This document shows positions 32,442 to 42,332 of a stretch of 64,000 nucleotides of DNA, one piece after another. How positions within the stretch are numbered: position 1 is the first letter of the stretch; each line of letters begins with the position of its first letter. A program made the translations under genes and the position numbers. The notes under the pieces were generated by a model that worked only from the letters and a program-made list of their open reading frames with translations, made no database searches and was not told where the DNA came from. The DNA is taken from the NCBI GenBank assembly GCA_963693305.1, contig OY855904.1, positions 13,607,996 to 13,671,995 of the forward strand, read 5' to 3'. Source of the stretch: Meandrina meandrites. Its lineage: Eukaryota; Cnidaria; Anthozoa; Scleractinia; Meandrinidae.

Positions 32442-34310
32442 ACTACCCCGAGAGTCATACCGACCTCGCACATCGAGTCTGGAATTTACAACCTTTCAGG
32501 AAGCGCTAAAGCGACAATACGTGCCTCTGTTGTAAACGTCTTGAAGAACAGCAAACCTGAGACCACCCCGAACATCACGCGACAACAACTTACCGCTGTT
32601 AGAACTCTCCAACAGGACCCAACTATTATCATTGTACCAGCAGATAAGGGGAAGGCTGTAGTCGTTATGGATACGGTTGAGTACCGTGAGAAGGTCAGTA
32701 CTTTATTAAGCGATGAAGACACCTACACTAAGATCACAGACAAACGCAGGAATCCTACATCACGAGTTGAAAAGGACCTCAACAAGTTGTTATCAGAAAT
32801 TAAATCAAGTCCTTCCACTCATGACCAGAATATCGAGCAAATTGATTCAAAGTTGTATCACCGTCTTCACAGCACAGATGCTAACCCGGCTTCCTTCTAT
32901 GGGCTCCCAAAGATCCACAAGCTTGGTATACCACTACGCCCAATAACCAGCTGCATCAACGCACCAACCTACAACGTATCCAAACATTTGGTCTCCATCT
33001 TATCACCGTTGCTAGAGAAGAAATACTCGGTAACTAACAGTGCGATGTTTGCCCAACACGTAAAAGACCAACCAATCACGGAAGATGAGATCATGGTATC
33101 TTTCGATGTTGTTGCCTTGTTTACGTCCATTCCAGTAGACCTTGCTCTGCAGATCGCCCGTGAAAAACTGCAACAGGATGTTACTCTAACGGAGCGTACA
33201 GACATTTCTGTAACGAACATTATGAAGTTACTAGAATTTGTCCTGAAGAACAGCTTCTTTACCTACGAACAGGAACATTACCAGCAAACGTTCGGCTGTG
33301 CCATGGGATCTCCCGTGAGTGCCACTATTGCTAACTTGGTGATGGAATACATAGAAGACAGAGCAATCTCCACTGCAGCTCATCCTCCGAAATGGTGGTA
33401 TAGGTACGTTGACGACAGCCATGTTTGCCTCAAAAAAGACCACGTGCAAGAGTTTCACGATCACCTCAATTCCATCGACCCGAACATTCAGTTCACAAAG
33501 GAGATCGAGGAAGACAACAGGCTTTCATTCCTGGACACAACAACTTCCAGAGTCCGTGGCCACATACAAGTAAGCGTGTACCGAAAACCGACACACACGG
33601 ACAAGTACCTTGATTACAATTCTCATCACCCAGCGCAGCACAAAAGATCAGTCGTAAATACACTGCTTGACAGAGCACAAGAAATTCCATCTACAAATGC
33701 AGAGCGGTCTAGAGAGAGAAAACACGTCATCAAAGTGCTAAGAGATAACAACTACCCTCTGCGTTTTATCCAGAGTTGCAAGTCCTACCACAACGCTCCC
33801 CACCGCGATTCAAGTAACGACGTCACTTCCAGCGCTAGCGTACCGACAACGTCAAATTTTGTTGTCCTTCCGTACGTCAGAGGTGTCTCTGAGAGAATTT
33901 CGCGAGTACTACGTAACAACGGCGTTAAAGTGGGTTACAAACCTTTAAATGTCATGCGCACGTGTTTCCCGAGACCAAAGGACAAACCTTCTACCTTGCG
34001 GTCCAGAGGTGTGGTCTACAAAGTCGGGTGTGTTGATTGCAACTTCGTGTATTATGGACAGACGGACAGAGCCTTGGAAACAAGGTTAAAGGAACATAGA
34101 AGAGCGGTTCGGTTTGGAGACAACAATTCCAAAATTGCACAACATGCGAACCAGTTTGTCCATAGTATAGACTTCGATCACGCGACTATTGTACACAAGG
34201 CTCGTAATTTTCACGAGAGACTTTTTCTCGAGGCCTGGTATTCACAGAGAGATAGCAACGCGGGAAACGAACATATTGACATCCCAGATATTTACAAATC
34301 CCTCGCGTAG
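32442..34310 (+). CDS. Penelope-like retroelement polyprotein: reverse transcriptase plus GIY-YIG endonuclease
   Basis: The open frame runs to the TAG at 34310. From TTG 32541 it gives 589 codons, but protein similarity starts at about 32442 (TSHIESGIYNLSG), so no true start remains: it is 5'-truncated. Counting from 32541: VPADKGKAVVV at 32-42, YGLPKIHK at 120-127, motif A VSFDVVALFTSIP at 186-198, GSPVSATIANL from 256, catalytic YVDD at 289-292, and YRKPTHTDKY from 347. A linker leads to GVVYKVGCVDC at 490-500 and YYGQT at 504-508, the GIY-YIG pair, followed by R517 and a conserved glutamate in RLFLEAW. PLEs copy RNA and cut the target with this endonuclease. RT motifs are uninterrupted, so the copy is young or recently active, though lacking its N-terminus. 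Confidence 0.9.
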   Translation, partial: TTPRVIPTSHIESGIYNLSGSAKATIRASVVNVLKNSKPETTPNITRQQLTAVRTLQQDPTIIIVPADKGKAVVVMDTVEYREKVSTLLSDEDTYTKITDKRRNPTSRVEKDLNKLLSEIKSSPSTHDQNIEQIDSKLYHRLHSTDANPASFYGLPKIHKLGIPLRPITSCINAPTYNVSKHLVSILSPLLEKKYSVTNSAMFAQHVKDQPITEDEIMVSFDVVALFTSIPVDLALQIAREKLQQDVTLTERTDISVTNIMKLLEFVLKNSFFTYEQEHYQQTFGCAMGSPVSATIANLVMEYIEDRAISTAAHPPKWWYRYVDDSHVCLKKDHVQEFHDHLNSIDPNIQFTKEIEEDNRLSFLDTTTSRVRGHIQVSVYRKPTHTDKYLDYNSHHPAQHKRSVVNTLLDRAQEIPSTNAERSRERKHVIKVLRDNNYPLRFIQSCKSYHNAPHRDSSNDVTSSASVPTTSNFVVLPYVRGVSERISRVLRNNGVKVGYKPLNVMRTCFPRPKDKPSTLRSRGVVYKVGCVDCNFVYYGQTDRALETRLKEHRRAVRFGDNNSKIAQHANQFVHSIDFDHATIVHKARNFHERLFLEAWYSQRDSNAGNEHIDIPDIYKSLA

Positions 34311-34526
34311 CCGCGCGCAGTGGTCGTTCGTTATGTCTTTGCTTGCGTAGCACGCGCAGAATTGTGAACCGTTAGAAAAAAGCCGTCACTCAGTTGGCTT
34401 TAAAAACAAACCGATGAAGGCCTAAGTTTTTTGGCCGAAACGTCTTAAAAAGTTTTATTAACGTTGTTTCGAACGTTACAACAAGTCAGCGTCGAGCACA
34501 ATAATTTACATTATAAGATATATTAT
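34311..34526 (+). promoter_or_regulatory. PLE 3' UTR with hammerhead-like motif
   Basis: CCGATGA (34411-34417), a GGCC/GGCC stem with loop, and CGAAAC (34436-34441) form the arrangement of a hammerhead ribozyme core. Hammerheads are known in PLE long terminal repeats. Stem III and the cleavage triplet are not clear by eye, so activity is uncertain. Confidence 0.45.
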
Positions 34527-36751
34527 ATCGTTAACAAGGAACAATTAAATATATATTTTATGGCAAATACTAGTAGTGTCAGACGGAATTGGCTCAAAAA
34601 CTTCCTCGCGTGCGCGTTCTGGAGGAAAGAAAGCTGGTACACAAACTTAGAACAAACGCCTATCAACAGATGTCAACAACTACCGGCACCTTACAAACGA
34701 CTTATTAGCGACATAAACAAAACCGACGAACATACCACAAACAGAGCGACTTAATTTGACTAACAATAGACGGATCGAAACTGACCAATTACTGTTGACG
34801 ATCTCAATACGAGTCTTACAGCTACCCAATAACATCACGGCTAAACTGACCAATCAGTTTCAACGGACCAGACTTATAACATCATCGACTGACTTTTCAG
34901 AGGGTCTCAATGGGGTTAACCGTTAGCCGTAAAACTGGCCAAAAACTTAGCCGCTAAAAAAAGCAACCCAACCAGCTACGCAGGCTAGTTAAATAGGGGC
35001 TTCTTAACTGCAAGTTTGCTGCTAAGAAAGGTTTCTGAAACCAAACAAGCTTTTTGCACAACTTTGTTCCGTTGAAGAGTCCTTCAAGAGTTTCTATTTA
35101 AGGTCAACAGATAAAGAACATCCACATGCTTCATGAAATTCGAATATAATTAGGGACGGACCATTAGAAAAGTGATGGTGGGGGAATGGGAAAAAAATGT
35201 CATGCAAGGGAAAATGTCCAAAAGAAAAATCATGTATAAAACGCAAAGAAAGAAATTCATCTACAAGATGGGCCGCATTAATTCTTCTGAAAGTGTTCCA
35301 AACTGCACCAAATGGCATTAACCCATTGGCAACCGAAGTTTTTTTCCAATAACGCACTTTTTAGACGTTTCTGACGTTTTAAAGTCTATTATAAGCTAAA
35401 ATAGCTCCAAATCACTCAAACGGCCCTTGAAATGCAAAATGCGTCCTTGCTTTTTCAAAAAAAATCATGTTTAACAACTTTTTTGCTCGTCCATGCGCAC
35501 AAATCAAATCAATAAATAAACCATCCTACCACTTACTACCACTTTATTTATTTATTTTTTCGCTTTGCTTCTTTCTTTCTTTTGGCTGCAGTTTTTGGCC
35601 TTCTACCAGGCTTCTTTCGAGTAGAAGAATTTCCAAGAAAGCGTAAAAGAGGCGAGAACTACATACCATGGACAAGCAAAGGGTAGAAAGGAGAAATTTT
35701 CCTCTGAGTTTTTCACTAAAATTTTGAAGCGTTTTGGTGCATATTTCAAGCTCCATCAATCTAATCACGCTGGTTTAGGTATCGTTAGAAAGGACTTATT
35801 CTGCTTCACAATTTGAGCATAGATGTCGCCTTTCTGGGTAAAAGGTGATGACGTCACAAGCAGGGCAAATTTCCGGATCCTTAACGGGACCTGTAGGGCG
35901 GTTCGGGTGTCAATGGGGTTGAAGCGCATCCAGATTTTCAATATTTTCCAGGAGGAGGGTGCCTCCGGACCCTTTTACGGAAAAGGGCCCTCGGCACATT
36001 TTAATATAACACAATGGGCCCCTCCCCTCAAATTCGTTCCTGCAGGCCTGACAGGCATGCTAATTTTTCACTATAAACTGCTATTTATTTTTAGAATCTC
36101 CCTCAGTAAATTAAATTTATTAAAGTGAACATTATTCGAAAAGTTCGTTTTGATAGCTCTTACTGTTGCTCTGACTATTCTCAGACTCTTTTCAGTTTAA
36201 TGTATGAGTTGACTTAGTTGCGATGGTTATGTTAAAGGCTATAATAAGTATATACGCTATACGCTATAACACATTCAAGTACTTATGACACGGGTTACAC
36301 GTGTACTTGTACAGTATGGTTGCTCCTTGCTTTTACAGTAATTTAAAAATCTGTCATTTTGTAGATGTAAATTTTTCCATCGCAGTATAGAAATGGAAGA
36401 TGTAGTTTGTTACAGCAGTTTACTATATCTGCAATAATTATTAAATCTACTTTTTTATCCCGAAATGGTCGTAAGACCTTTAATATGGTTACAACAATAA
36501 TTTTTTTTTAACTTTTTAAAACAATGGAAATTAATTTTAGCACGTCTGTTAACCGTAACGGAAAAAAAATTAACCGTTAGCCGTAAAAAAGCCAAAATGT
36601 TAGCCGCTAACCGTAAAAGCCACCACCCCATTGAGACCCTCTTTTTACTTGACTCTGGAGATGACTTCTGCACAGGTTGTCGAAACGCCAGTCAACAACA
36701 ACAGTTCTTCTCAGAACTACTCTCATCCGGACGATCACACCGTACGAACTA
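34527..36751 (+). mobile_element. second PLE 3' end, interrupted by a TIR element
   Basis: Two blocks, 34527-34899 and 36642-36751, join into one continuous PLE-type 3' region: CTGACCAATTACTG and CATCATCGACTGAC on the left, CTTGACTCTGGAGATGACTT, GGTTGTCGAAACGCCAGTC and CATCCGGACGATCACAC on the right. The pattern is familiar from cnidarian PLE 3' ends, recalled from general knowledge. The GAGATGA..CGAAAC motif (36658-36686) is hammerhead-like. The element at 34900-36641 is inserted inside it. Confidence 0.6.
34900..36641. mobile_element. non-autonomous TIR element inside a PLE
   Basis: The left end is GAGGGTCTCAATGGGGTTAA and the right end is the complement of GAGGGTCTCAATGGGGT. Subterminal CCGTTAGCCGTAAAA-type motifs lie at both ends. 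TTTTCA before and TTTTTA after may be a slightly changed target duplication. The 1.7 kb interior has no transposase; the open frame at 35823-36128 is unremarkable. The ends match those of 10521-11487. Confidence 0.7.
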
Positions 36752-37340
36752 CTAATTAGTGTATTGGTAATATCCCTTTAAAACGTAGCCTGGAGCGCGC
36801 AAAATTCATGTTTTGCTGATATCTAGTTGTGATGGTAATATCTATCTCCTTAAGAATACACCTTGCCTTAAGAATACGCCTTCTATCCTCTCGCTCCCGA
36901 TTATTGTGCAAAAACTAGGGTTGGAAATGATTTGCGACTTATTTAAAATCAAACAGACTCATTTTTTTAACTTAATATATTTCATTGGCAATGCACCATA
37001 AATTAGTGTACTGTATTGGTAATATCCCTTAAAACGTAGCCTGGAGCGCGCAAAATTCATATTTTACTGATATCTAGTTTTTCCGTTTATCTTTGTGTTG
37101 GTAATATCTATCTCCTTAAGAATACACCTTGCCGAACTTCAATCTAAGAGGTGTAATTTTCATATCAATCCGATTAAGGGAATACCGCTGATAACCTGAT
37201 TGAAAATTTTCAGTATGGTTCCCACAAAAACTCTTTCGAGACACCTTAAATAAACAGTTAGTCTGACAGCTTTTATTGCAGATGGTTTAATAAGTCATAT
37301 AATTATCCCTTGTAAGTCGACATTTAAGACATTCATGACG
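36752..37340. repeat. outer part of inverted duplication, right arm, with internal tandem copy
   Basis: Reverse match of 28851-29165. The block TATTGGTAATATCCC..AACGTAGCCTGGAGCGCGCA through TCCTTAAGAATACACCTTGCC occurs twice, at about 36762-36866 and 37012-37133. The left arm has it once, so this side duplicated locally after the inversion. Confidence 0.7.
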
Positions 37341-37714
37341 TTTATAGAATCAACATATATTAAGAACTTCAAGTGGTCCTTTATTATTATTGTCGTAAGA
37401 TCTTTTTATCAGGTTACCCTTATAAGGAACCTTTTCCTGTTGTTAAAAGATTACATTTGTCATTCGTGCTGACAAAGGCGATCGTCAGCTGGCATTCAAA
37501 ACGGGTACGGCGAGGTATCCGTGCTCGTGGCCATTTCAGGTTGAAGACAAATTATACTGAAATACGGTCCACACTGAACTGATTTCAAATCAGTTCACAC
37601 AGCTGTCGTGCTGTGTCTGTTTTTAAAACAAGTAGTCAAACGCTCGCTTGACCTGGACAGCATTAATAACTCAGCCAAAACGAATTCGAAGTTCGGTCTC
37701 TTCATTCGCTTAAA
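37341..37714 (+). promoter_or_regulatory. conserved upstream region of receptor copy 4
   Basis: In sense orientation it has the distal block CGTAAGATCTTTTTATCAGG (from 37394), TATA-like TTATACTGA (37552-37560), the palindrome CTGATTTCAAATCAG (37579-37593), CAGCTG (37600-37605, 110 bases before the ATG) and TTAATAACTCAGCCAAAACG just before the start. It corresponds element for element to the other left-hand copies. Confidence 0.5.
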
Positions 37715-38584
37715 ATGATGGCGGAAAATTGGCTTAATTATATCGGCTGGTTACTTTCAGTCGTAACAGCAATAGGAAACACCTTTGTAGTTTTCCTTGT
37801 CACCAAAAACCGCCGACTACATTCCTCGGCCAACTGGTTTGTCCTTTCGTTAGCAGTGGCCGACTTTGGAGTCGGAATCGTCGTTTTTCCATCGAGTTAT
37901 TTTTGTAACTACTCAATGGCGTGCAACATGATGGTGCAAATGGCATTCTTCTGGTTCTTCCTCCACTCCTCCGTCACAAATCTTTGCTTCTTGACTTGTG
38001 ATCGTTACATTGCCATCGTTCACCCACTCAGATACAACACGTCCATGACTAAGAGACGCCCTGGAATGGTTATCTGGACAGCATGGTTGATCCCCTTCGC
38101 AATCTCGCTATCACTTTTTGTGGGGATGCACGCCACAATCTCCAAAACTGCGCTGAGTGCTTTACGATTAATCGGCGTGTCGGCCTTTGACATAGTATCC
38201 TGCGCACTGCTCTTCTATGCCGTTGTTCGTATCCTAGTTGTCGCGCGTGCACAGTCGCACCAAGAAGCGGCTATCGAACTGCAGGTTCAGCCCAGCCACT
38301 CGACGGAAGCTGCAACTTTGCGTCGGCGGAGAAAGCACAACACAGCGCCCTTCATTTTTGCTTTAGTCGTGCTGTTCTTGGGATGCTACATAGTGGCAAC
38401 TTTCTTGGTTTTATGCATGACGTTTTCTTGCCAAGTGTCCGATAAAGCTGGCCAGATACCCACTATACTCCTAGTACTCAACTCCGCTGTGAATCCTTTG
38501 GTTTACGCGTGTTTGAAGAAGGACATAAAGATGGAAATAAACAAGCTCATCTGCAGAGAAGCGAACATTCCCGATGAAGTCTAA
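37715..38584 (+). CDS. class A GPCR, orphan, array copy 4 (only plus-strand copy)
   Basis: A complete receptor of 289 residues, start MMAENW. It has LAVAD, loop-1 sequon NYS, TCDRYIAIVHP, TM6 GCYIV and NPLVYAC. Loop 2 reads HATISKTALSAL without a cysteine, differing from the YATNSNT of its relatives. The usual C-terminus REN is replaced by REANIPDEV. A 7-base deletion relative to copy 1 removed the normal stop codon, so translation runs a few codons into former 3' UTR sequence (CATTCCCGATG is still visible in both). It is the inverted partner of copy 3. It should signal like the others; ligand unknown. Confidence 0.93.
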   Translation: MMAENWLNYIGWLLSVVTAIGNTFVVFLVTKNRRLHSSANWFVLSLAVADFGVGIVVFPSSYFCNYSMACNMMVQMAFFWFFLHSSVTNLCFLTCDRYIAIVHPLRYNTSMTKRRPGMVIWTAWLIPFAISLSLFVGMHATISKTALSALRLIGVSAFDIVSCALLFYAVVRILVVARAQSHQEAAIELQVQPSHSTEAATLRRRRKHNTAPFIFALVVLFLGCYIVATFLVLCMTFSCQVSDKAGQIPTILLVLNSAVNPLVYACLKKDIKMEINKLICREANIPDEV

Positions 38585-38748
38585 AAAAGGGTGACATTTG
38601 TATTACAATAGTCCAAATTTAAAGGATTTGGAGGAGCAAAGGCTTGTTATCTAAATTATTCATCTTAAAAATAATTTACATTCACTTTTAGAAAACAGTC
38701 CTAAGAAAATACGCGCGCTGATTGGTTAAAAATCGTGTTTCTATTAAA
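38585..38748. other. 3' flank of receptor copy 4
   Basis: AAAGGGTGACATTTGTATTACA (38586 onward) matches the 3' flanks of copies 1 and 3. Homology fades at about 38680. Confidence 0.5.
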
Positions 38749-38850
38749 CAATTAGATTATGAGCTCGAGATTTCTATCGCGTGATAGTTGACGAGGGCGC
38801 AGCCCGAGTCAACTATCACGCATAGAAATCGAGAGCGAATAATCTAATTG
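38749..38850. repeat. foldback element
   Basis: CAATTAGATTAT..GAGATTTCTATCGCGTGATAGTTGA pairs with its complement around the centre GGGCGCAGCCCG. It resembles the other hairpins in the window in size and GC-rich centre. Confidence 0.75.
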
Positions 38851-38964
38851 TTGTAGTATAAATCTTTTCTGGAATAGCCTCGACCAGTAAACTGTCTAGA
38901 TCTTCTTCACGGACACTTCGAAAACGTAAAGAAGCGGCCGCCATTTTGTTAGCAAGGGCATACT

Positions 38965-39012
38965 GCTACGCTACTCACTATCTATCACAGAATAGATAGT
39001 GGGTAGCGTAGC
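38965..39012. repeat. short hairpin repeat
   Basis: GCTACGCTACTCACTATCTAT pairs with its near complement ATAGATAGTGGGTAGCGTAGC. Confidence 0.7.
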
Positions 39013-40690
39013 CAATCAGAGCGCGGCATTTGTGATAGAACGCTAGTAGATTTATACTAACACTCGATGGAAACCTAGAGAACTAGCACGAGCTGTTGAA
39101 GTGATGATGGCGCGAGCAAAGAGAATTTACATTTTGCTAGTCAAAGTTAACAAGTTGTTTTCGTTTTCTTCGTCGCGGTGTTTTCTAAAAGAAATAGAAA
39201 ACATGTTTTTCGCGTTTCTATCGAGTTATAACTCGATTCGTGTTTCTGTCGAGTTATACTCGATACTCGAAAAAGCTGCGGAAACACTCGCCTATCGGCC
39301 CGTGTTCCCACAGCATTTCTCGTTCTCTCAAACTTTCACGAGTGTTTCTACTGATACTCCCAAACTTTCACGAGTGTTTCTACTGATACTCCTGGGTTCA
39401 AACCATTTACTATAATACACTAATTTATGATGCATTGCCAATAAAATATATTAAGTTAAAAAAATTCTGTATGTTTGTTTTTAAATTAGTCGCAAAATCA
39501 TTTCCAAACATAGTTTTTGCATAATAATCATAAAAGGGAGCGAGAGAACAGAAGAGAACAACGAGAACAGAGATCCAATTGGTTCAAAATAACGTCAAAA
39601 TATTTGTTGAAGTCATGTTTTGACGAAGTAAAAGTTTAGTTGATTTTCTAACTCCCTGGGGATAATCTTTAGGTAATTTTCGAGAATGAGCACTTCTTCA
39701 TAAATCTTCAAAATGTTGGATAGCTTTTTTGCAACATTTGCCATACATGGTTAACAATGGCAACAATCTTGTGTGCAAAGGTTTATTATCAATAATTTAC
39801 TGGAACACTGTCAAATTTAACAATAAAGTAGACATCTGAACCGACGTTAACGTCTGTTTAGGTCGCGGGGGACACCTCCCATGAATAAATTCATTAGGCA
39901 ATATTTTGCTTGTCCTTCATCTTTTAAAACGCTTACATCTCGGCTGTTTTTGATGCCATTGAGCTGAAACTTTCCAGAGACATAAAAGCAGTGAAAGCTA
40001 ATGAAGTTCTAAATCTGCGCTGAATTCTTGGACACAGAATTGTCGGAAAAGCATAGCGGAGAATGGCTATTGTTCTCGGAACATTTACTTACAGTCGGAA
40101 AAGATCATCATAGGTCTGTCATAGAGCTTGTTATTATTCATAGATGCGAAGAAAGAGCTTTTTTCATTGGTCGCTAAGAACGCGCCGCAACGCTCATTAT
40201 CATGATGGACGCGGTAAACTAAAGGTTTCAAAGGTTTCCATTGCGGTCGGCGATTCGAATGAGTCAGCTGGTACACTCAGTTCAGTTTTAAAATTCGCGC
40301 GAAGTGTAAAACATTTTCCACTCGAGTGCCTGTTTTCAATGAGTATTGTTTTTCTCTTGGTGACCATTGTTATTCAATCGAAGGCTTAAAACAATAGCCT
40401 ACTCGCTCGAAACGCGCCATTTTCAAACGCAAATCCAACTAGTAGTTTTCAGACCGAAAAGAACAGTGTTTACTTTACACCAATTTATAAATTTTAAACG
40501 GATTCTTGTAAAGAAAAGATAAAAGTTTCATTTTCCATACGTGCATTCTAAAAATTCAGCAAAGATTTTTAGAAATTCGCTTTCAAAAACGGCTTCCATA
40601 CGAAAAAAAGCCAATTTTACTGTATCTTCAAGTGCAAAAAACATGCCTTATGCTTGTTCATCTTCTTCGTTTTAGCCTTAAAATGTAGAT
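39013..40690. other. non-coding stretch with a PLE 3' trace
   Basis: No gene is supported. A 28-base direct repeat (CAAACTTTCACGAGTGTTTC, then TACTGATACTCC) occurs at 39339 and 39363. TCCTGGGTTCAAACCATTTAC at 39390-39410 resembles the extreme 3' end of a cnidarian PLE, a recollection I cannot verify here. Confidence 0.35.
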
Positions 40691-40691
40691 A

Positions 40692-41180
40692 CAGTAAACT
40701 CTCTCTAAGACGGACACGATCGGGACCGACTCAACTGTTCGTCTTAGAGAGGTGTCCGGCTTATAGAGAGTGGAGGTAAGATGACACCAGTAATTCTGAG
40801 ATAATAAAGTTAAACCGATGCATTATGAAAACATCTGTCTAAAGTTGTTTAAACTACAAACTGGGAAAAATTAATATTGGAAAATGTAATTTTTTTTTTC
40901 TGTGTGTGTTAACACTTCTCAGCGTATTTAGTTATGTTTTGTAAGAATTTTGCTTCCGTAATTCATAATTTGTAGTCATTCCATTTTAAGGTGTTTTTCA
41001 CTGAAAAACACTACTTCACATGTGTTCGTTGACGGTTTTTAAGTGTCCGTTGTCCGTCTTATAGAGGTGTCCGTCTTATAGGGAGTCTATGACTGACAAA
41101 CGGCCGGGACCAACACAAAGTGTCCGTCTTAAAGAGGTGTCCGTCTTATATAGAGGTGTTCGTTGAGAGAGAGTTGACTG
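40692..41180. mobile_element. pogo/Tigger-type MITE
   Basis: Terminal inverted repeats start CAGTAAACTCTCTCTAAGAC at the left and, reversed, CAGTCAACTCTCTCTCAACG at the right. Each is followed by GGACAC or a variant, and both ends are flanked by TA. CAGT termini, a TA target and CTCT..CGGACAC subterminal repeats (repeated at 41045-41160) fit the pogo group of the Tc1/mariner superfamily. There is no transposase. Confidence 0.75.
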
Positions 41181-41182
41181 TA

Positions 41183-41343
41183 CAACATTCATCTTCAAAA
41201 ATTCACGCGTGCATTTGTAAGATATTTATTTTCTCTAAATCAGAGAAGCGAGTTTTATCAATGCTACTGGGCCGATTTGGGCCCTTTCTTCTCTTATTGT
41301 GGGCGCGCTCGCGTTCAAATTTGCCGCTTCGCTGATTATGAAT

Positions 41344-41374
<31 letters not shown>

Positions 41375-42219
41375 ATTCTAGCTTTCTGATTGGTTCACTA
41401 GATCTCGGTTATCAGCCATTATACCTGCGTTTGACCTTATATGGGAAACGAGTGCGGCAAGTGCCGCTCAGTTTAAAAATTTTCCTGCGGGAAGCGAAAG
41501 TTCCATCAGAAAAATGGCAAATTTGGCGAGGTTTATAAGCTTATACAAGAAATAATCGACAGTGCATTCCCTAAACCACACAAATACCTGCACAAAATGC
41601 CATAGTTGACTCAACTACGTAAAACTGAAAGGATTGATGCGAAATGTTTAATTAAAAATACTTGTAAATGTACAACAAGAGCGACTGAACGAAGAAGAAA
41701 AGCAGAAAATAATTTACGGGAAGACCAGAAAACTGACACAATTTCATTCAGTGTTAGACGTAAAATTAGGCTCAGCACTTCAGTTAAGTTTGTTACCTTT
41801 CAATCTTGATCTTGTCCTTTTATACTTCAATAAACTTCATCGAATCTGAGTGCATTTTCGCTTCAGCATAATGTAGTAGTCTTGATGACAGCCGTGGAGC
41901 CGTAAACAAGTACAATATGTAAACACTTGCTTCGCTCGTCTTGCACAAGGCGTATAATTTCCAGAAAAGCTATTGGTTCGGATCTTCCCGTAAACCTTAA
42001 TTGTTGTCACAATTTTCCAGAATGAAAAGACGATAATACGAGGAGATTTTCCGAGGAAAATCTTCAGAAGAAAACTCTCTCGCTCGCTTTCCTCGCGTGT
42101 TTCATTCAACTCAAAAAGTGAACACCGCGCCACAAATTTTCCCGCCTCCTCATACTATCACTTCGTTTACATCAAAATGAAATGTCCAGTTGATTTTAAC
42201 TAAAGAAGAATTTAATAAA
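41183..42219. other. non-coding stretch
   Basis: Open frames at 41606-41809 (plus) and 41837-42133 (minus) are lysine- or serine-rich without recognisable domains; I do not call genes. Confidence 0.4.
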
Positions 42220-42332
42220 ACAATTATTCCATTCGCCCTTGTTGGATACGAGTGGTTATAGCCAACTCGGCGCTTCGCGCCTCGTTGGCTATTTACCACC
42301 TCGTATCCAACGCGGGCTCATGGAATAATTGT
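42220..42332. repeat. foldback element
   Basis: AACAATTATTCCAT and GTTGGATACGAG pair with complements at the other end. The core is TAGCCAACTCGGCGCTTCGC with its own mirror. Two short mismatched stretches interrupt the stem. Confidence 0.75.

Noticed and set aside
35823..36128. 101-codon frame inside the 34900-36641 element
   Set aside because: No transposase or other domain is visible, and it lies in a non-autonomous element.
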